64,000 bases of DNA from an uncultured Colwellia sp. (GTDB lineage: Bacteria > Pseudomonadota > Gammaproteobacteria > Enterobacterales > Alteromonadaceae), in assembly GCA_913062815.1 (NCBI GenBank), contig CAJXWZ010000003.1, forward strand, positions 154,887 to 218,886, read 5' to 3'. A program made the translations under genes and the position numbers. Below, one piece after another: positions 29,818 through 38,905 of the stretch (position 1 is its first letter; the number at the start of each line of letters is the position of its first letter). The notes below the pieces were generated by a model. The model did no database searches. It saw nothing but the letters and a program-made list of their open reading frames with translations, and was not told where the DNA came from.

Positions 29818-30597
29818 TTAGAATGCACGTAATAAAGCCGCGCTACTGGCGTCAATTTCTTCTGCCGTTTTCATTAGTTTTAGATGCATTTCAAATTGCC
29901 TTTGTAAAGCAATCATGTCGGTCATTTCGTATAACGGATTAACGTTACTCGACTCGAGTGTACCGCCCCGCACTTGTACATTGGCATCGGCAAACTCGTT
30001 TTGGCCATCTTTGCGTCTAAATAAGCCATCACTACCTTTTTCTAATAAGCGCACATCGGGGTTTACCAGTTTAATTCGGTCAATTTCTTCTGTTTCAGTG
30101 CTCGGTGCACCTTCGGGCTGAACGGTTATGGTGCCGTCTGCTGATATTTGAATATTACTGACTGGTAAAGGCAGTACTATTGGGCCGTTATCGCCTAAAA
30201 CTATTTCACCATTTGAGGTTTCTAAGGTGCCATCTTCGGTGAGACGTAAGTTGCCCTGACGGGTATAAGCTTCATTATTGCCGAAACCGCCAAAACCAAC
30301 ATTAGCATTTGACAACGCAGGTGTTTGCACAGCAAACCATCCGTCGCCGTTAATGGCTAAATCAAGCGGACGACCTGTGGTTAATAAAGCGCCAGAGTCA
30401 AAATTTTGGCTGGCACGCTCTGACATTGAAAAAACTCGGGTTGGTTGCCCTTCCCCAAACGCCTGCATACTGCGCGCTTGTGATAAGTCAGCCTTAAAGC
30501 CTGTTGTTTTGGCGTTCGCTAAATTATTAGCATTGGCCGCCAAGGCTTGCATATTTTGTTTGGCACCGCTCATGGCGACATATAACATCTTATCCAT
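29818..30597 (-). CDS. flgF: Proximal rod protein FlgF
   Basis: FlgF is a proximal rod subunit. The N terminus MDKMLYVAMSGAKQNM, then NANNLANAKTTGFKADL, and the C-terminal GGTLESSNVNPLYEMTDMIA, LQRQFEMHLKLMKT are family marks. The ATG at 30597 (259 residues) gives the usual N terminus. An ATG four codons earlier at 30609 has no ribosome site and is the alternative. A sigma-54 promoter lies 39 bases upstream and a terminator lies before it, so flgF heads its own transcript (flgFGHIJK). Confidence 0.94.
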   Translation of the reverse strand: MDKMLYVAMSGAKQNMQALAANANNLANAKTTGFKADLSQARSMQAFGEGQPTRVFSMSERASQNFDSGALLTTGRPLDLAINGDGWFAVQTPALSNANVGFGGFGNNEAYTRQGNLRLTEDGTLETSNGEIVLGDNGPIVLPLPVSNIQISADGTITVQPEGAPSTETEEIDRIKLVNPDVRLLEKGSDGLFRRKDGQNEFADANVQVRGGTLESSNVNPLYEMTDMIALQRQFEMHLKLMKTAEEIDASSAALLRAF

Positions 30598-30635
30598 AAT
30601 GGTTTCCATAAAATTGAAATAGATTAAATTAAGAA

Positions 30636-30652
30636 ATGCAAGGAAAGTGCCA
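30636..30652 (-). promoter_or_regulatory. Sigma-54 promoter for the flgF operon
   Basis: Minus strand TGGCAC-TTTCC-TTGCAT is an exact match to the sigma-54 consensus. Confidence 0.88.
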
Positions 30653-30706
30653 GTTCACAAGATTAAAGTGCAGAGTTATACATATGAAAGAAGGTAAAAG
30701 AAAAAA

Positions 30707-30741
30707 CTGCCCGTAAAGGAAAGATATTCCTCAACGGGCAG
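30707..30741 (-). terminator. Terminator after flgE
   Basis: On the minus strand CTGCCCGT pairs with ACGGGCAG, an inner AGGAA/TTCCT pairing extends the stem, and TTTTTTCTTTT follows. It lies about 40 bases past the flgE stop and separates flgBCDE from flgF. Confidence 0.9.
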
Positions 30742-30781
30742 CTTTATTTATTTCAAAAAAAGATGTTTAGCGCTGCCAGAA

Positions 30782-32146
30782 TTATCTAATTTGTAAAATA
30801 GTTTGGTTTAACTGGTTATCAACTTCTAGCGCTCTTGAATTGGCTTGGAAATTACGTTGCGCCGAAATCAAGTCAATTAATTCAGTCGTTAAGTTAACAT
30901 TTGCTTGCTCTAACGCTTTTGAATTGATTGAACCAAATGTGCCTGATCCAGCCTCTCCAGCTAAAGGTGAGCCTGAGTCAATACTTTCACGCCATGAAGT
31001 ACCACCAATTTGCGTTAAGCCTTGCTCGTTAGCAAAGTTGACTAAAGCAATACGGGCTAACGGTTGTGAGGTACCATTACTGTAAGTGGCTCGAATTAGG
31101 CCGTCTGAGTTAATATCAATACCAGTTAAGCGCCCTACCGCCAAACCATCTTGTGCTAATGAGGTGACTTCAAAGTTAGAGGCAAACTGAGTGGGTTCAT
31201 TTGGGTTCGGACCGGCGGTATCTAAGTTAAAATCGATAACGATGGTTTGGGTATCATCTGCACCATTACCCAAAATAGGCGCGCCAGTAATATTTGCCAA
31301 CGGGATAGTAGAAAAGCCAGTCACTGGAAGTATGCTAGTAAAATCTCCTGAGCTGTCAAAAACTAAGCGACCACCTTGCAAGCCACCCGCTGTTTCACGA
31401 CCATCAGCTAACGCATCACCCGCTACTGTTTCGTCGATATCAATGGTATTACCATCAATAGCGGTAAATAATATCCATTCATTTGGATTGACTGCCGGAT
31501 CGTCTTTAACGAAATAATAAGTCATTACATGACTATCGCCCAGTGAATCATAAATAGTAACAGAGGTTGAGTGATTAAACGTTAATGGATCGCTTGGGTC
31601 AAAATTTAACGGCGCGCCAGTAATATAACTTTCTCCGGCCGGTAAATTCATTTTAATGTCAACTTCCGTTGACGCTTGTGGCGCTCCTGAGGCGGTTGGA
31701 ATTAATATAGGTGATGCGGTACTTAAACTGACCGATGATGATGAACCATCATCATTAACTGGGAAGCCTAATAAATGGCCTCCGGCAGAATTAACCACAA
31801 AGTTATCATCATTTAATTTAAATTGCCCAGCACGAGTATAGCTTTTCTCTAAGCTATCAATGCCCGGTACAGTGGCATAAAAACCTGCACCAGTGATGGC
31901 TAAATCAAGTGAATTTTGGGTAAATTGAATACTGCCTTGCGAAAATTGCTGCGCTACTTGTGAAGTTAACACACCGTCGCCTGATTTTGTTTTACCACCT
32001 GATAAAAGTGATGAAGCATAAACATCAACAAATTCTGCTCTCGACTCTTTAAAGCCTATGGTGTTTACATTGGCAATATTATTTGATGTTACATCTAAAT
32101 CTTTTTGAGCTGCGTTTAACCCGCTCAGTGCTATATTAAATGACAT
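30782..32146 (-). CDS. flgE: Flagellar hook protein FlgE
   Basis: FlgE is the hook subunit. The 454-residue protein starts MSFNIALSGLNAAQKDLDVT, followed by NNIANVNTIGFKESRAEFVD. It has ITGAGFYATVPG in the first third and ends LTTELIDLISAQRNFQANSR, ALEVDNQLNQTILQIR. The central D1/D2 domains are beta-rich. It is the last gene of flgBCDE, with a strong terminator just downstream. Confidence 0.96.
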   Translation of the reverse strand: MSFNIALSGLNAAQKDLDVTSNNIANVNTIGFKESRAEFVDVYASSLLSGGKTKSGDGVLTSQVAQQFSQGSIQFTQNSLDLAITGAGFYATVPGIDSLEKSYTRAGQFKLNDDNFVVNSAGGHLLGFPVNDDGSSSSVSLSTASPILIPTASGAPQASTEVDIKMNLPAGESYITGAPLNFDPSDPLTFNHSTSVTIYDSLGDSHVMTYYFVKDDPAVNPNEWILFTAIDGNTIDIDETVAGDALADGRETAGGLQGGRLVFDSSGDFTSILPVTGFSTIPLANITGAPILGNGADDTQTIVIDFNLDTAGPNPNEPTQFASNFEVTSLAQDGLAVGRLTGIDINSDGLIRATYSNGTSQPLARIALVNFANEQGLTQIGGTSWRESIDSGSPLAGEAGSGTFGSINSKALEQANVNLTTELIDLISAQRNFQANSRALEVDNQLNQTILQIR

Positions 32147-32196
32147 AATCTCTTCCTCTTAAAAATTCTTTTCTTGGGTAATTATTGCAAAAAGCC

Positions 32197-32886
32197 TTAA
32201 CTGCCTTCTGATACTTCAACTACTTCATCAAGAGGCAATGAGCCTCCACCATTTAGATTTAATAATACACTGCCACCGTTACCTGCTATGGTAACGCTGT
32301 CGACTTTTCTAAAAGTCATGGCTTGTAATTCTGCTGCTTCACCATCAACCATACCGGCTATTCTGAAACGATATGCGCCCGGAGGAGCTGCACTACCATC
32401 AGTCATCATGCCATCCCAAGTGAAGTTACCGCCACCTGCACCAACACTCCCAATAGGAATACTTTGAACGACTTCACCAGCGGCATTTTCAACATAAATA
32501 TTGACATTACTTGCCGGAGTTTCAGTAGAAATTTTGCCTTTAACAGTTTCGCCTTCGTATAAACCAAAAATATTTTCATCAACTAAAACACTACGGCCTA
32601 CCAATGAAGAAGCTTGCAAGGCTTGGCTTGAAGTCATTGAGCTGGCAAATGAAGTAAATTGCTCATTCAATTGAGAAACACCGTCGGTCGTTGAGAACGC
32701 CGTCATTTGCGAAATCATCTCGTTATTGTCAACAGGTTTAGTTGGATCTTGGTTAGCTAACTCTTGCGTTAATAGCGCAAAGAAGTCTGCTTGGGTTAGC
32801 ATGCCCTGATTGTCATCAGCGACTTCGTATTCTTCTTTTTGCCAACGAAGTGAATCTAAAGTGCTGGCACTGTTAACAGTTTCCAT
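32197..32886 (-). CDS. flgD: Hook cap / assembly protein FlgD
   Basis: FlgD is the scaffold that caps the growing hook. The 229-residue protein has the N-terminal export region with FFALLTQELANQDPTKPVDN and EMISQMTAFSTTDGVSQLNE, then a FlgD Ig-like/tudor region with FTWDGMMTDGSAAPPGAYRF. It is followed by flgE after 50 bases and preceded by flgC after 16. Confidence 0.95.
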   Translation of the reverse strand: METVNSASTLDSLRWQKEEYEVADDNQGMLTQADFFALLTQELANQDPTKPVDNNEMISQMTAFSTTDGVSQLNEQFTSFASSMTSSQALQASSLVGRSVLVDENIFGLYEGETVKGKISTETPASNVNIYVENAAGEVVQSIPIGSVGAGGGNFTWDGMMTDGSAAPPGAYRFRIAGMVDGEAAELQAMTFRKVDSVTIAGNGGSVLLNLNGGGSLPLDEVVEVSEGS

Positions 32887-32902
32887 TTGCTACTCCTAAT
32901 TA

Positions 32903-33322
32903 TTATCTTTGACCAAGCTGAAGGGTTTTATTCAGCATGTTCTTGGCAGACTCGGCTAATTGAACGTTGGTTTGATATGAACGAGACGCTGAAATCATAT
33001 TCGTCATCTCTTCTATCACATTAACATTGGGCTTATATATATAGCCTTCTTTATCAGCCATAGGATGCTCTGGCGCATACTCTATATTTAGTGGTTTATT
33101 GCTCTCCACTATGCCTAAAACCTGTACACCAGCATTGCCTTCTTGGCCATCGGCAGCTTTTTGCATAGCAGCGGCAAAAACTGGATGACGAGCTCGGTAA
33201 GTTTCATCAATACTTGAACTCACACTATCTGCGTTAGCTATGTTACTGGCCGTAGTATTCAAACGCATTGATTGTGCGCTCATCCCGCTACCAGTAATGT
33301 TAAATACGTTAAAAAGGCTCAT
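32903..33322 (-). CDS. flgC: Proximal rod protein FlgC
   Basis: FlgC (139 residues) is a proximal rod subunit. It shows FNITGSGMSAQSMRLNTTAS, NIANADSV and the C-terminal NVNVIEEMTNMISASRSYQT. Its start overlaps the flgB stop by one base (TAATG), so the two are translationally coupled. Confidence 0.95.
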   Translation of the reverse strand: MSLFNVFNITGSGMSAQSMRLNTTASNIANADSVSSSIDETYRARHPVFAAAMQKAADGQEGNAGVQVLGIVESNKPLNIEYAPEHPMADKEGYIYKPNVNVIEEMTNMISASRSYQTNVQLAESAKNMLNKTLQLGQR

Positions 33323-33723
33323 TATGACCTACCTCCAGAGATGACATTTTTCAGGGCTTTGATTTTGCCGTTAAGAAATTGCACACCAGCTTGATACTCT
33401 AATGAGTTTTCTAAATACAAGTTTCGTTCCACTTGTACATCGACAGTGTTACCGTCACCGGTATCTGGTTGATCTGGAATGCGAAAATCGACGTTATTGC
33501 TGAGTTCGGTGCGCACATCGAAATGTTTAGCATTGCTTTTACTCATACCCATCTGCTGTTGTTGACTTGCTTGCTGCATGGCTTTTTGAAAGTCCATCCC
33601 TTTGGCTTTGTAGCCAGGAGTGTCGGCGTTGGCTATATTGCCAGCGATCACTTCTGCCCGCTGAGCGCGTAACTGCATGCCCTGAGCATGAAGCTCGAAA
33701 CCTTTATCAAATCCGATAGCCAT
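33322..33723 (-). CDS. flgB: Proximal rod protein FlgB
   Basis: FlgB (133 residues) is the first rod subunit. It shows LRAQRAEVIAGNIANADTPG, YKAKGMDFQKAMQ and the C-terminal NSLEYQAGVQFLNGKIKALK. It heads flgBCDE. Upstream is a 194-base gap to cheR holding only a weak sigma-54-like site. Confidence 0.95.
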   Translation of the reverse strand: MAIGFDKGFELHAQGMQLRAQRAEVIAGNIANADTPGYKAKGMDFQKAMQQASQQQQMGMSKSNAKHFDVRTELSNNVDFRIPDQPDTGDGNTVDVQVERNLYLENSLEYQAGVQFLNGKIKALKNVISGGRS

Positions 33724-33758
33724 AACAACTCACCGTTAATTTCATTTAACGTTAAGAT

Positions 33759-33775
33759 ATTCAATATTTATGCCA
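33759..33775 (-). promoter_or_regulatory. Weak sigma-54-like site before flgB
   Basis: Minus strand TGGCAT-AAATA-TTGAAT. The -24 half is good and spacing is right, but the nearly invariant -12 GC is GA. A promoter is expected here because flgB heads an operon. Confidence 0.35.
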
Positions 33776-33917
33776 AAAGAAGAAGGTACTTTAGAAGAGA
33801 AGGTTAAATTGTGATGAAATAAGATGAGCCGATAATAAAATACGAGTTACGTAAGGGTTATTTATAATAGCTTACGTTGCAAGCTAGCCACTGATAACTC
33901 GTTTATTTACTAAAAGG

Positions 33918-34748
33918 TTATTTTTTCTGGTAAATAATACCTGGATTACAACGTAACATAGTAAAGTCGTTACTTAATCCCGATAAAGACTCTGATGCGC
34001 CTAAAAACAAATAGCCACCTTCATTCAATGTGCCATGAATTTGACTAATAATTTGCGCTTTTATTTCAGGCGCAAAATAAATGAGCACATTACGACAAAA
34101 GACAATATCGAATCGCCCCATTAAACTATAGCTGTTAAGTAAATTAAGCGGCCTAAAACTGACCATTTTTTTTACTTCATCTTTAATTTTCAACATGTCG
34201 TTATCGCCATTTTCAAAAAATTGGCGTTTACGCTCAGGCGATAAACCACGAGCCAAGGCAAGTGAATCATAATGCCCATATTTACAATGTTCCAGCATGG
34301 TTGTTGAAATATCAGTACCAATAACTTCTACACCGCGAGGAAAAGCCCCAGGATTACGTTGTTGGTACTCTAATACTGACATAGCTAATGAATATGGCTC
34401 TTGTCCTGATGAGCTGGCCGCCGACCAAATTTTAACGGGCGTGCGCCTGTTAGCAAAATCAGGTAATAATTTACTTTTTAGTAGCTTAAAGGGGTAATCG
34501 TCTCGAAACCATAAGGTTTCGTTTGTGGTCATAGCGTCAATTACGGTAGCACGTAATTGACGCTCTACGGGTGACAATGTCCGGGTAACCAACTCGCCGA
34601 GTGAACTTACTTCAAATTTACTCATTAACGGCGCCAAGCGGCTTTTCACTAGATATTGCTTATTTTCACCTAGCACTATGCCACACTGTTGTTCTAAGAA
34701 TGTTCTAAACTGATGATAACTCTTATCGTCAAGTTGCTTTGCTGACAC
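33918..34748 (-). CDS. cheR: Chemotaxis protein methyltransferase CheR
   Basis: CheR methylates glutamates of chemoreceptors with S-adenosylmethionine. The 276-residue protein has the N-terminal helical domain (FRTFLEQQCGIVLGENKQYL) and the SAM domain with IWSAASSSGQEPYSLAM, VIGTDIS and DIVFCRNVLIYF. The ends ASESLSGL and IIYQKK are typical. It follows cheV by 20 bases in the same direction, the arrangement found next to flgB in Vibrio and Shewanella. Confidence 0.95.
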   Translation of the reverse strand: MSAKQLDDKSYHQFRTFLEQQCGIVLGENKQYLVKSRLAPLMSKFEVSSLGELVTRTLSPVERQLRATVIDAMTTNETLWFRDDYPFKLLKSKLLPDFANRRTPVKIWSAASSSGQEPYSLAMSVLEYQQRNPGAFPRGVEVIGTDISTTMLEHCKYGHYDSLALARGLSPERKRQFFENGDNDMLKIKDEVKKMVSFRPLNLLNSYSLMGRFDIVFCRNVLIYFAPEIKAQIISQIHGTLNEGGYLFLGASESLSGLSNDFTMLRCNPGIIYQKK

Positions 34749-34768
34749 TATTACTGCTTCCTAGTTAT

Positions 34769-35707
34769 TTATTGGTATTGTGAACTGTGCGCAAGCCATT
34801 TTTTAACGGATGTTGCTAATTCGTCAGGGTGAAATTTAGGAATAAAATCATCGGCACCAACTTTTGCCACCATCGCATTATTGAAAACACCACTTAGCGA
34901 GGTGTGTAAAATAACGGGCATTTTCGCCATTCGTTCGTTGCCTTTCACTTCTGCAGTTAAGGTATAACCATCCATTTCTGGCATTTCAATATCAGATACC
35001 ATTAACGCGACTTTCTCTGTGATACTGTTTTCACAAGTTTCGGCAATGGCGGTAAGTTGGTCTAAGGCATCTTGACCATTTTTAGCTAGCGCCATTTTAA
35101 TACCTAATGGCTCTAAGGCTCTTCTCACTTGGTTTCGAGCTACCGTTGAGTCGTCAGCTATCATTACAATACGGTCACCGAGTTCTTCACCAACCGTTTC
35201 ATCAGCGACATCCTCACTTAAATCCGTAGAAACAGGGTTGATTTCATTAAGAATCTTTTCTACATCTAAAATAGAAACCATTTCTTTATCTATTTCAGTA
35301 ACAGCAGTTAAATAACTCGACTTACCTGCCCCCTCTGGCGGCGGCATCATGTCTTTCCAACTTAAGGTTACGATACGCTCAACACCAGCAACGAGAAAAC
35401 CTTGAACACTGCGGTTATATTCCGCAATGATAATAAAAGAGTCTTCAGTTTGGGTAATAGCAGGTGCTCCTATTGCCTTACTCAAATCAATAACGGAAAT
35501 AGTTTGCCCACGAATATGAGCCACTCCCTTAATAAAAGCATCTTGCTTAGGTAGTATCGTTAATTTAGGGCATTGTAAAACCTCCCTTACTTTAAAAACA
35601 TTAATGCCAAAACGTTGTCTGCCCACTAATTTAAAAAGTAATAACTCCAGTCTGTTTTGACCAACAAGTTGCGTTCGTTGGTTAACTGCATCTAGTATAC
35701 CTGCCAT
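34769..35707 (-). CDS. cheV: Chemotaxis coupling protein CheV
   Basis: CheV couples receptors to CheA and carries its own receiver. In this 312-residue protein residues 1-165 are a CheW-like domain (LELLLFKLVGRQRFGINVFK, HIRGQTISVIDLSKAIG). Residues about 180-310 are a receiver domain with MIADDSTVARNQVRRALEP and the phosphoacceptor Asp in VSDIEMPEMDG. The ATG at 35707 gives the normal N terminus MAGILDAVNQRTQLVG and has GAGG upstream. An in-frame start at 35761 would add 18 residues unlike the family. It is transcribed with cheR. Confidence 0.94.
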   Translation of the reverse strand: MAGILDAVNQRTQLVGQNRLELLLFKLVGRQRFGINVFKVREVLQCPKLTILPKQDAFIKGVAHIRGQTISVIDLSKAIGAPAITQTEDSFIIIAEYNRSVQGFLVAGVERIVTLSWKDMMPPPEGAGKSSYLTAVTEIDKEMVSILDVEKILNEINPVSTDLSEDVADETVGEELGDRIVMIADDSTVARNQVRRALEPLGIKMALAKNGQDALDQLTAIAETCENSITEKVALMVSDIEMPEMDGYTLTAEVKGNERMAKMPVILHTSLSGVFNNAMVAKVGADDFIPKFHPDELATSVKKWLAHSSQYQ

Positions 35708-35952
35708 AAAAACCTCATTTATAATCAAAAAGCCATCGTTTTTGAGGGAACTCAAAAACAAGAAGGCACAATTCTTGATTGTATTTATTGTAAGTCAACA
35801 AAAGTGACAAAAATTTGTAATCTATAACGTTATCATTTTATAAGTGATTAACAAGACAAGTATTAATAATTTTATAGCACACAATTGACGTAACTATAAC
35901 CATGCTAACTTAGTTTAAGCATAGTCGAGTATTTCAATTAACCTAGAGATAA

Positions 35953-36657
35953 ATGACAAAAACGATGCCTACTTTAAAAGTTTTTTTATCTATTACCTGC
36001 TTTATTGCATTAAACCCTATTACCAGCTTTGCAACAAACTGGGATAGGGCCTATATTCAGTCGTTTGCAAAAAACTACCTTAAAGAGCAAATTCCCGTGC
36101 CAATCGGTGGAAAAATATCCATTAAAGTGGCTAATATTGATCCCAGAGTAATAATAAAACCTTGCCAAGCACCTCTAAAAGCAAATATACCTGAAAATAC
36201 CAGCCGTAGAAACGTAAATGTTAAAATAACTTGCGTTGATTCAACACCATGGCAAATATATATACCAGCCAAAATAGAAAGAGCCTTCGCTGTTGTTATT
36301 GCGACCAGCATCATTGAAAAAGGCGTTGTACTGACGAAACAAAATATTGCACTAGATTATATAGCAAGTAGTAAATTACGTGGCGAAAGGCTGACAGATA
36401 TAAACGCAGTTTTAGGGAGCAAAGCAGAAAAAAGAATTGGTAAAGGTAGACCTATTACTCGTAAAAGTGCATGCCTTGTATGCAAAGGCGATGCAATTAC
36501 TATTATCGCTAAAAACGATAAGTTTATGATTAAAACCCAAGGTACGGCGTTAAGTTCAGGAAATTTAAACCAGCAAATAAAAGTAAAAAACACTCGTTCT
36601 GGGCGTGTGATTAAGCCCAAAATAAGTGCTGTTAATCAAGTTACTATTAACCTATAA
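35953..36657 (+). CDS. flgA: P-ring chaperone FlgA
   Basis: FlgA helps assemble FlgI into the P-ring in the periplasm. The 234-residue precursor has an N-terminal signal sequence (FLSITCFIALNPITSFA) and the SAF-type C-terminal half: RAFAVVIATSIIEKGVVLTK, RPITRKSACLVCKGD. It diverges from cheV and leads flgA-flgM-flgN on the plus strand. GAGAT precedes the ATG; a second ATG four codons later is possible. Confidence 0.92.
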   Translation: MTKTMPTLKVFLSITCFIALNPITSFATNWDRAYIQSFAKNYLKEQIPVPIGGKISIKVANIDPRVIIKPCQAPLKANIPENTSRRNVNVKITCVDSTPWQIYIPAKIERAFAVVIATSIIEKGVVLTKQNIALDYIASSKLRGERLTDINAVLGSKAEKRIGKGRPITRKSACLVCKGDAITIIAKNDKFMIKTQGTALSSGNLNQQIKVKNTRSGRVIKPKISAVNQVTINL

Positions 36658-36687
36658 TTTTACTAGCATTATTTAAGTTTTTATTGC

Positions 36688-36714
36688 TCAAGGTATCGCA
36701 TTATTTGCCGATAT
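36688..36714 (+). promoter_or_regulatory. Sigma-28 type promoter for flgM
   Basis: TCAAGGTA-N11-GCCGATAT. The -10 half GCCGATA is exact and the -35 half matches five of eight positions of TAAAGTTT. It lies about 50 bases before flgM. Confidence 0.6.
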
Positions 36715-36764
36715 AAAGTTAGTAAGTAATTTTTAGAAAAACATTTTTACCGCAGGGTAATATT

Positions 36765-37079
36765 ATGACAATAAATATCAACAACTTGAATAACCAAACT
36801 CAAGTTAACCAAAACAAACAAGCAGAAGTGAAGCAACAAGCTGCACAAACTGCCAACAATAATGCTCAAGTAAAACATGTGGCTCGTGATTCTGTTTCTT
36901 TAACTGCGCAAGCCCAACAGTTTAAAGAGTTAGAAAAGAAAGCGGCTTCTGCGCCTGTTGTTGATCAGAAAAAAATAGCAGAGCTAAAACAAGCTATTCA
37001 ATCCGGCGAGTATAAAGTTGACGCACAAAAGTTAATGAAAAACATGCTTGCTTATGAATTTGATTTACTTGAAGGCTAA
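36765..37079 (+). CDS. flgM: Anti-sigma-28 factor FlgM
   Basis: FlgM holds FliA inactive until the hook is complete and FlgM is exported. The 104-residue protein has a disordered Gln/Asn/Ala-rich N-terminal half and the conserved C-terminal helices: DSVSLTAQAQQF, KKIAELKQAIQSGEYKVD and KLMKNMLAYEFDL. It is followed 11 bases later by flgN and has a sigma-28 type promoter, so FliA would control its own inhibitor. Confidence 0.93.
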   Translation: MTININNLNNQTQVNQNKQAEVKQQAAQTANNNAQVKHVARDSVSLTAQAQQFKELEKKAASAPVVDQKKIAELKQAIQSGEYKVDAQKLMKNMLAYEFDLLEG

Positions 37080-37090
37080 GATCAAAAATT

Positions 37091-37522
37091 ATGATCAATA
37101 ATGAAACGATAACTCCACTACTTAATAATCAAGAGCATGAATTAACTAAACTTCATACTTTACTTTGTAATGAACTTGAAATATTAAAAAAACGAGAGTT
37201 ATCGGTTCTAGAACAAGCTTCAGCAGAAAAAGAAGCTATATTAACTAAAGTAAACTTACTTGATAAAGAAATTAGTCATTACGCCTCTCTTGAGACATTA
37301 CAACAAGACACTATTCACAGTGAGCAAGTAGCACGTATTATTAATTTATTGCATGAATGTAAAAAACAGAATGAGATAAATGGTCAAATAATAAATAACA
37401 GCCAAATTGCCATTAATCGTTTTAAACACATGTTGCAGAAAAGCATTTCAAATAATTCGATGACTTATGATAGTAAAGGTAAAACTACCATTAGTAAAAC
37501 CTCGATTGGCATTAAAGCTTAA
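37091..37522 (+). CDS. flgN: Export chaperone FlgN
   Basis: A 143-residue, largely helical protein of the FlgN family, the cytoplasmic chaperone for FlgK and FlgL. The N-terminal helix has LHTLLCNELEILKKRELSVL and the middle KEAILTKVNLLDKEISHYAS. The C terminus is polar and probably flexible. Sequence similarity in this family is low; the assignment leans on helix pattern, length and the flgM-flgN order. Confidence 0.88.
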   Translation: MINNETITPLLNNQEHELTKLHTLLCNELEILKKRELSVLEQASAEKEAILTKVNLLDKEISHYASLETLQQDTIHSEQVARIINLLHECKKQNEINGQIINNSQIAINRFKHMLQKSISNNSMTYDSKGKTTISKTSIGIKA

Positions 37523-37539
37523 ACTATTCGCTTAAGCTT
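37515..37539. terminator. Two-way terminator candidate between flgN and flgP
   Basis: AAGCTTAA and TTAAGCTT form an 8-bp stem between two convergent genes. T-runs on either side are short (CCTTTT on the plus strand), so efficiency is uncertain. Confidence 0.45.
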
Positions 37540-37545
37540 CACCTT

Positions 37546-38013
37546 TTAAAAGTATGATATATCTCTTATTTCTTTGCGATTCAAACTTGCCAAGTAAATT
37601 TCATATACATCTTTATAATCTAATTGAAGCTCAGTGGTATAAGTGTCCCCTACGGGGTAACTTTTTACTACTTTAGCGGCTTTGATCAAGCCTTGCACTG
37701 ATGAGGCGAGTTGCTGGTTTTCAATAATCATATCAGCCATAGTGGTTTTGCTACTCACTTGTTGACCATAAACTTGCTCAGCTAATTCAGAGTAAGCGGC
37801 AATTTTCGACGCTTTAATGGCCATTAACATCCGCTGAGTTTTATGCTCAGAACGTTGTAAACTAATAGGCGCATAACCAATACCATGGATAATGGGAAAT
37901 ACTTCTGGCTCTATTGCTTGCCACTGCACATGCTTGTCATAAATAGTTGAACAAGAAGACACTGTTAATAAGCCAACAGCCACAAACAATAATTTAATTG
38001 ATGTATTTTTCAT
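37546..38013 (-). CDS. flgP: Flagellar outer-membrane lipoprotein FlgP (LPP20 family)
   Basis: The 155-residue precursor begins MKNTSIKLLFVAVGLLTVSS and has a cysteine after VSS in a lipobox (SSCS). The mature part is LPP20-like, with RMLMAIKASKIAAYSELAEQ followed by VYGQQVSS. In Vibrio FlgP is an outer-membrane lipoprotein of the basal disk. The ATG at 38013 has GTAGGTG upstream; an in-frame opening at 38076 would lie inside flgO and lack a signal. It lies 16 bases after flgO in the same transcript. Confidence 0.87.
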   Translation of the reverse strand: MKNTSIKLLFVAVGLLTVSSCSTIYDKHVQWQAIEPEVFPIIHGIGYAPISLQRSEHKTQRMLMAIKASKIAAYSELAEQVYGQQVSSKTTMADMIIENQQLASSVQGLIKAAKVVKSYPVGDTYTTELQLDYKDVYEIYLASLNRKEIRDISYF

Positions 38014-38029
38014 GAGTGCACCTACTAAT

Positions 38030-38683
38030 TTAATTTTGAATTTCAATTGCGCGTTTATTATTGAGTAACATAGCATTGCTGCGAATAATCATGCCGTCTT
38101 TCATTTTCACATTTTCATTGTTACGCTTTTCTTCCCCTAACACCCAGTTAGGTATAAAAGACTGCGCGGTAGCAACAACAACATGAGACTGAATACCGAT
38201 CATACGGGCGTTAATCAAAATACCATTTTCTTGTTCCATCATGGTACCAGCAACAACGTAGTCAATAATCTGACGTTCAGGTAGCTCTTTCCAATCTCTA
38301 CTGAAAATGTAGTCGCCTTCTTTAGTTACACGAATATGGCCAGTTGCTTTAAAGTCTATAACAATTAAACCATGACGTTGTAATTCATGAACAAAGTTCT
38401 CAGCTATTTGATTACCAAGCCAATTTGTTGACTCAAGGTCTTTTAAATTAACAAATGAAGCCACTGCTACAGGCGTTTTTGCATTAACAAAAGCGCTGCT
38501 TTCTAACATTTGATAGGCTAACCCTTTCACCACATCGTTTATGGCATGCTTAGGCAGGTTATAACTGTCTATTTCACCCTGCTCCACTTGCATAGAATCA
38601 TAAAACCCATCTTCCTGCCATACACTTAAACTACTGCAAGAGATAAGTGTTGGTAAAAGCAATGGTATAAGCCACTTTTTCAT
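38030..38683 (-). CDS. flgO: Flagellar outer-membrane lipoprotein FlgO
   Basis: A 217-residue lipoprotein (MKKWLIPLLLPTLISCSS, lipobox LISC). The FlgO-family domain has VAVASFVNLKDLESTNWLGN, then QIAENFVHELQRHGLIVIDF, and a later VVAGTMMEQENGILINARMI. FlgO, FlgP and FlgT form the extra outer rings of sheathed polar flagella in Vibrio. AGGGGAAC precedes the ATG. Confidence 0.9.
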   Translation of the reverse strand: MKKWLIPLLLPTLISCSSLSVWQEDGFYDSMQVEQGEIDSYNLPKHAINDVVKGLAYQMLESSAFVNAKTPVAVASFVNLKDLESTNWLGNQIAENFVHELQRHGLIVIDFKATGHIRVTKEGDYIFSRDWKELPERQIIDYVVAGTMMEQENGILINARMIGIQSHVVVATAQSFIPNWVLGEEKRNNENVKMKDGMIIRSNAMLLNNKRAIEIQN

Positions 38684-38828
38684 GGTGTTCCCCTTAATAA
38701 TTCAGCACAATAATAAGCGATTGAACCTTATAATAGTACTGACAACTTATCTGGTTAATTACTGCTTGCTGAATATAATGCACATATCAAGCCAAGTGAA
38801 CTGAAGTGAACATTATGTCAAAAATAAA

Positions 38829-38845
38829 AGGCACAAATCGTGCAT
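38829..38845 (+). promoter_or_regulatory. Sigma-54 promoter for flgT
   Basis: AGGCAC-AAATC-GTGCAT keeps the GG-N10-GC core with two mismatches to TGGCAC-N5-TTGCAT. Transcription would begin near 38857, so an in-frame GTG at 38840 cannot be the start of flgT. Confidence 0.6.
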
Positions 38846-38905
38846 TACACAAATCAGTGTAGATTGTTTATGCCTAAACTGGCCTTCGTTTTCATGAGAG
38901 AAAAT

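Noticed and set aside
35765..35778. Sigma-54-like GG-N10-GA site upstream of flgA
   Set aside because: The -12 GC is missing and the site is 175 bases from flgA, so chance is more likely.
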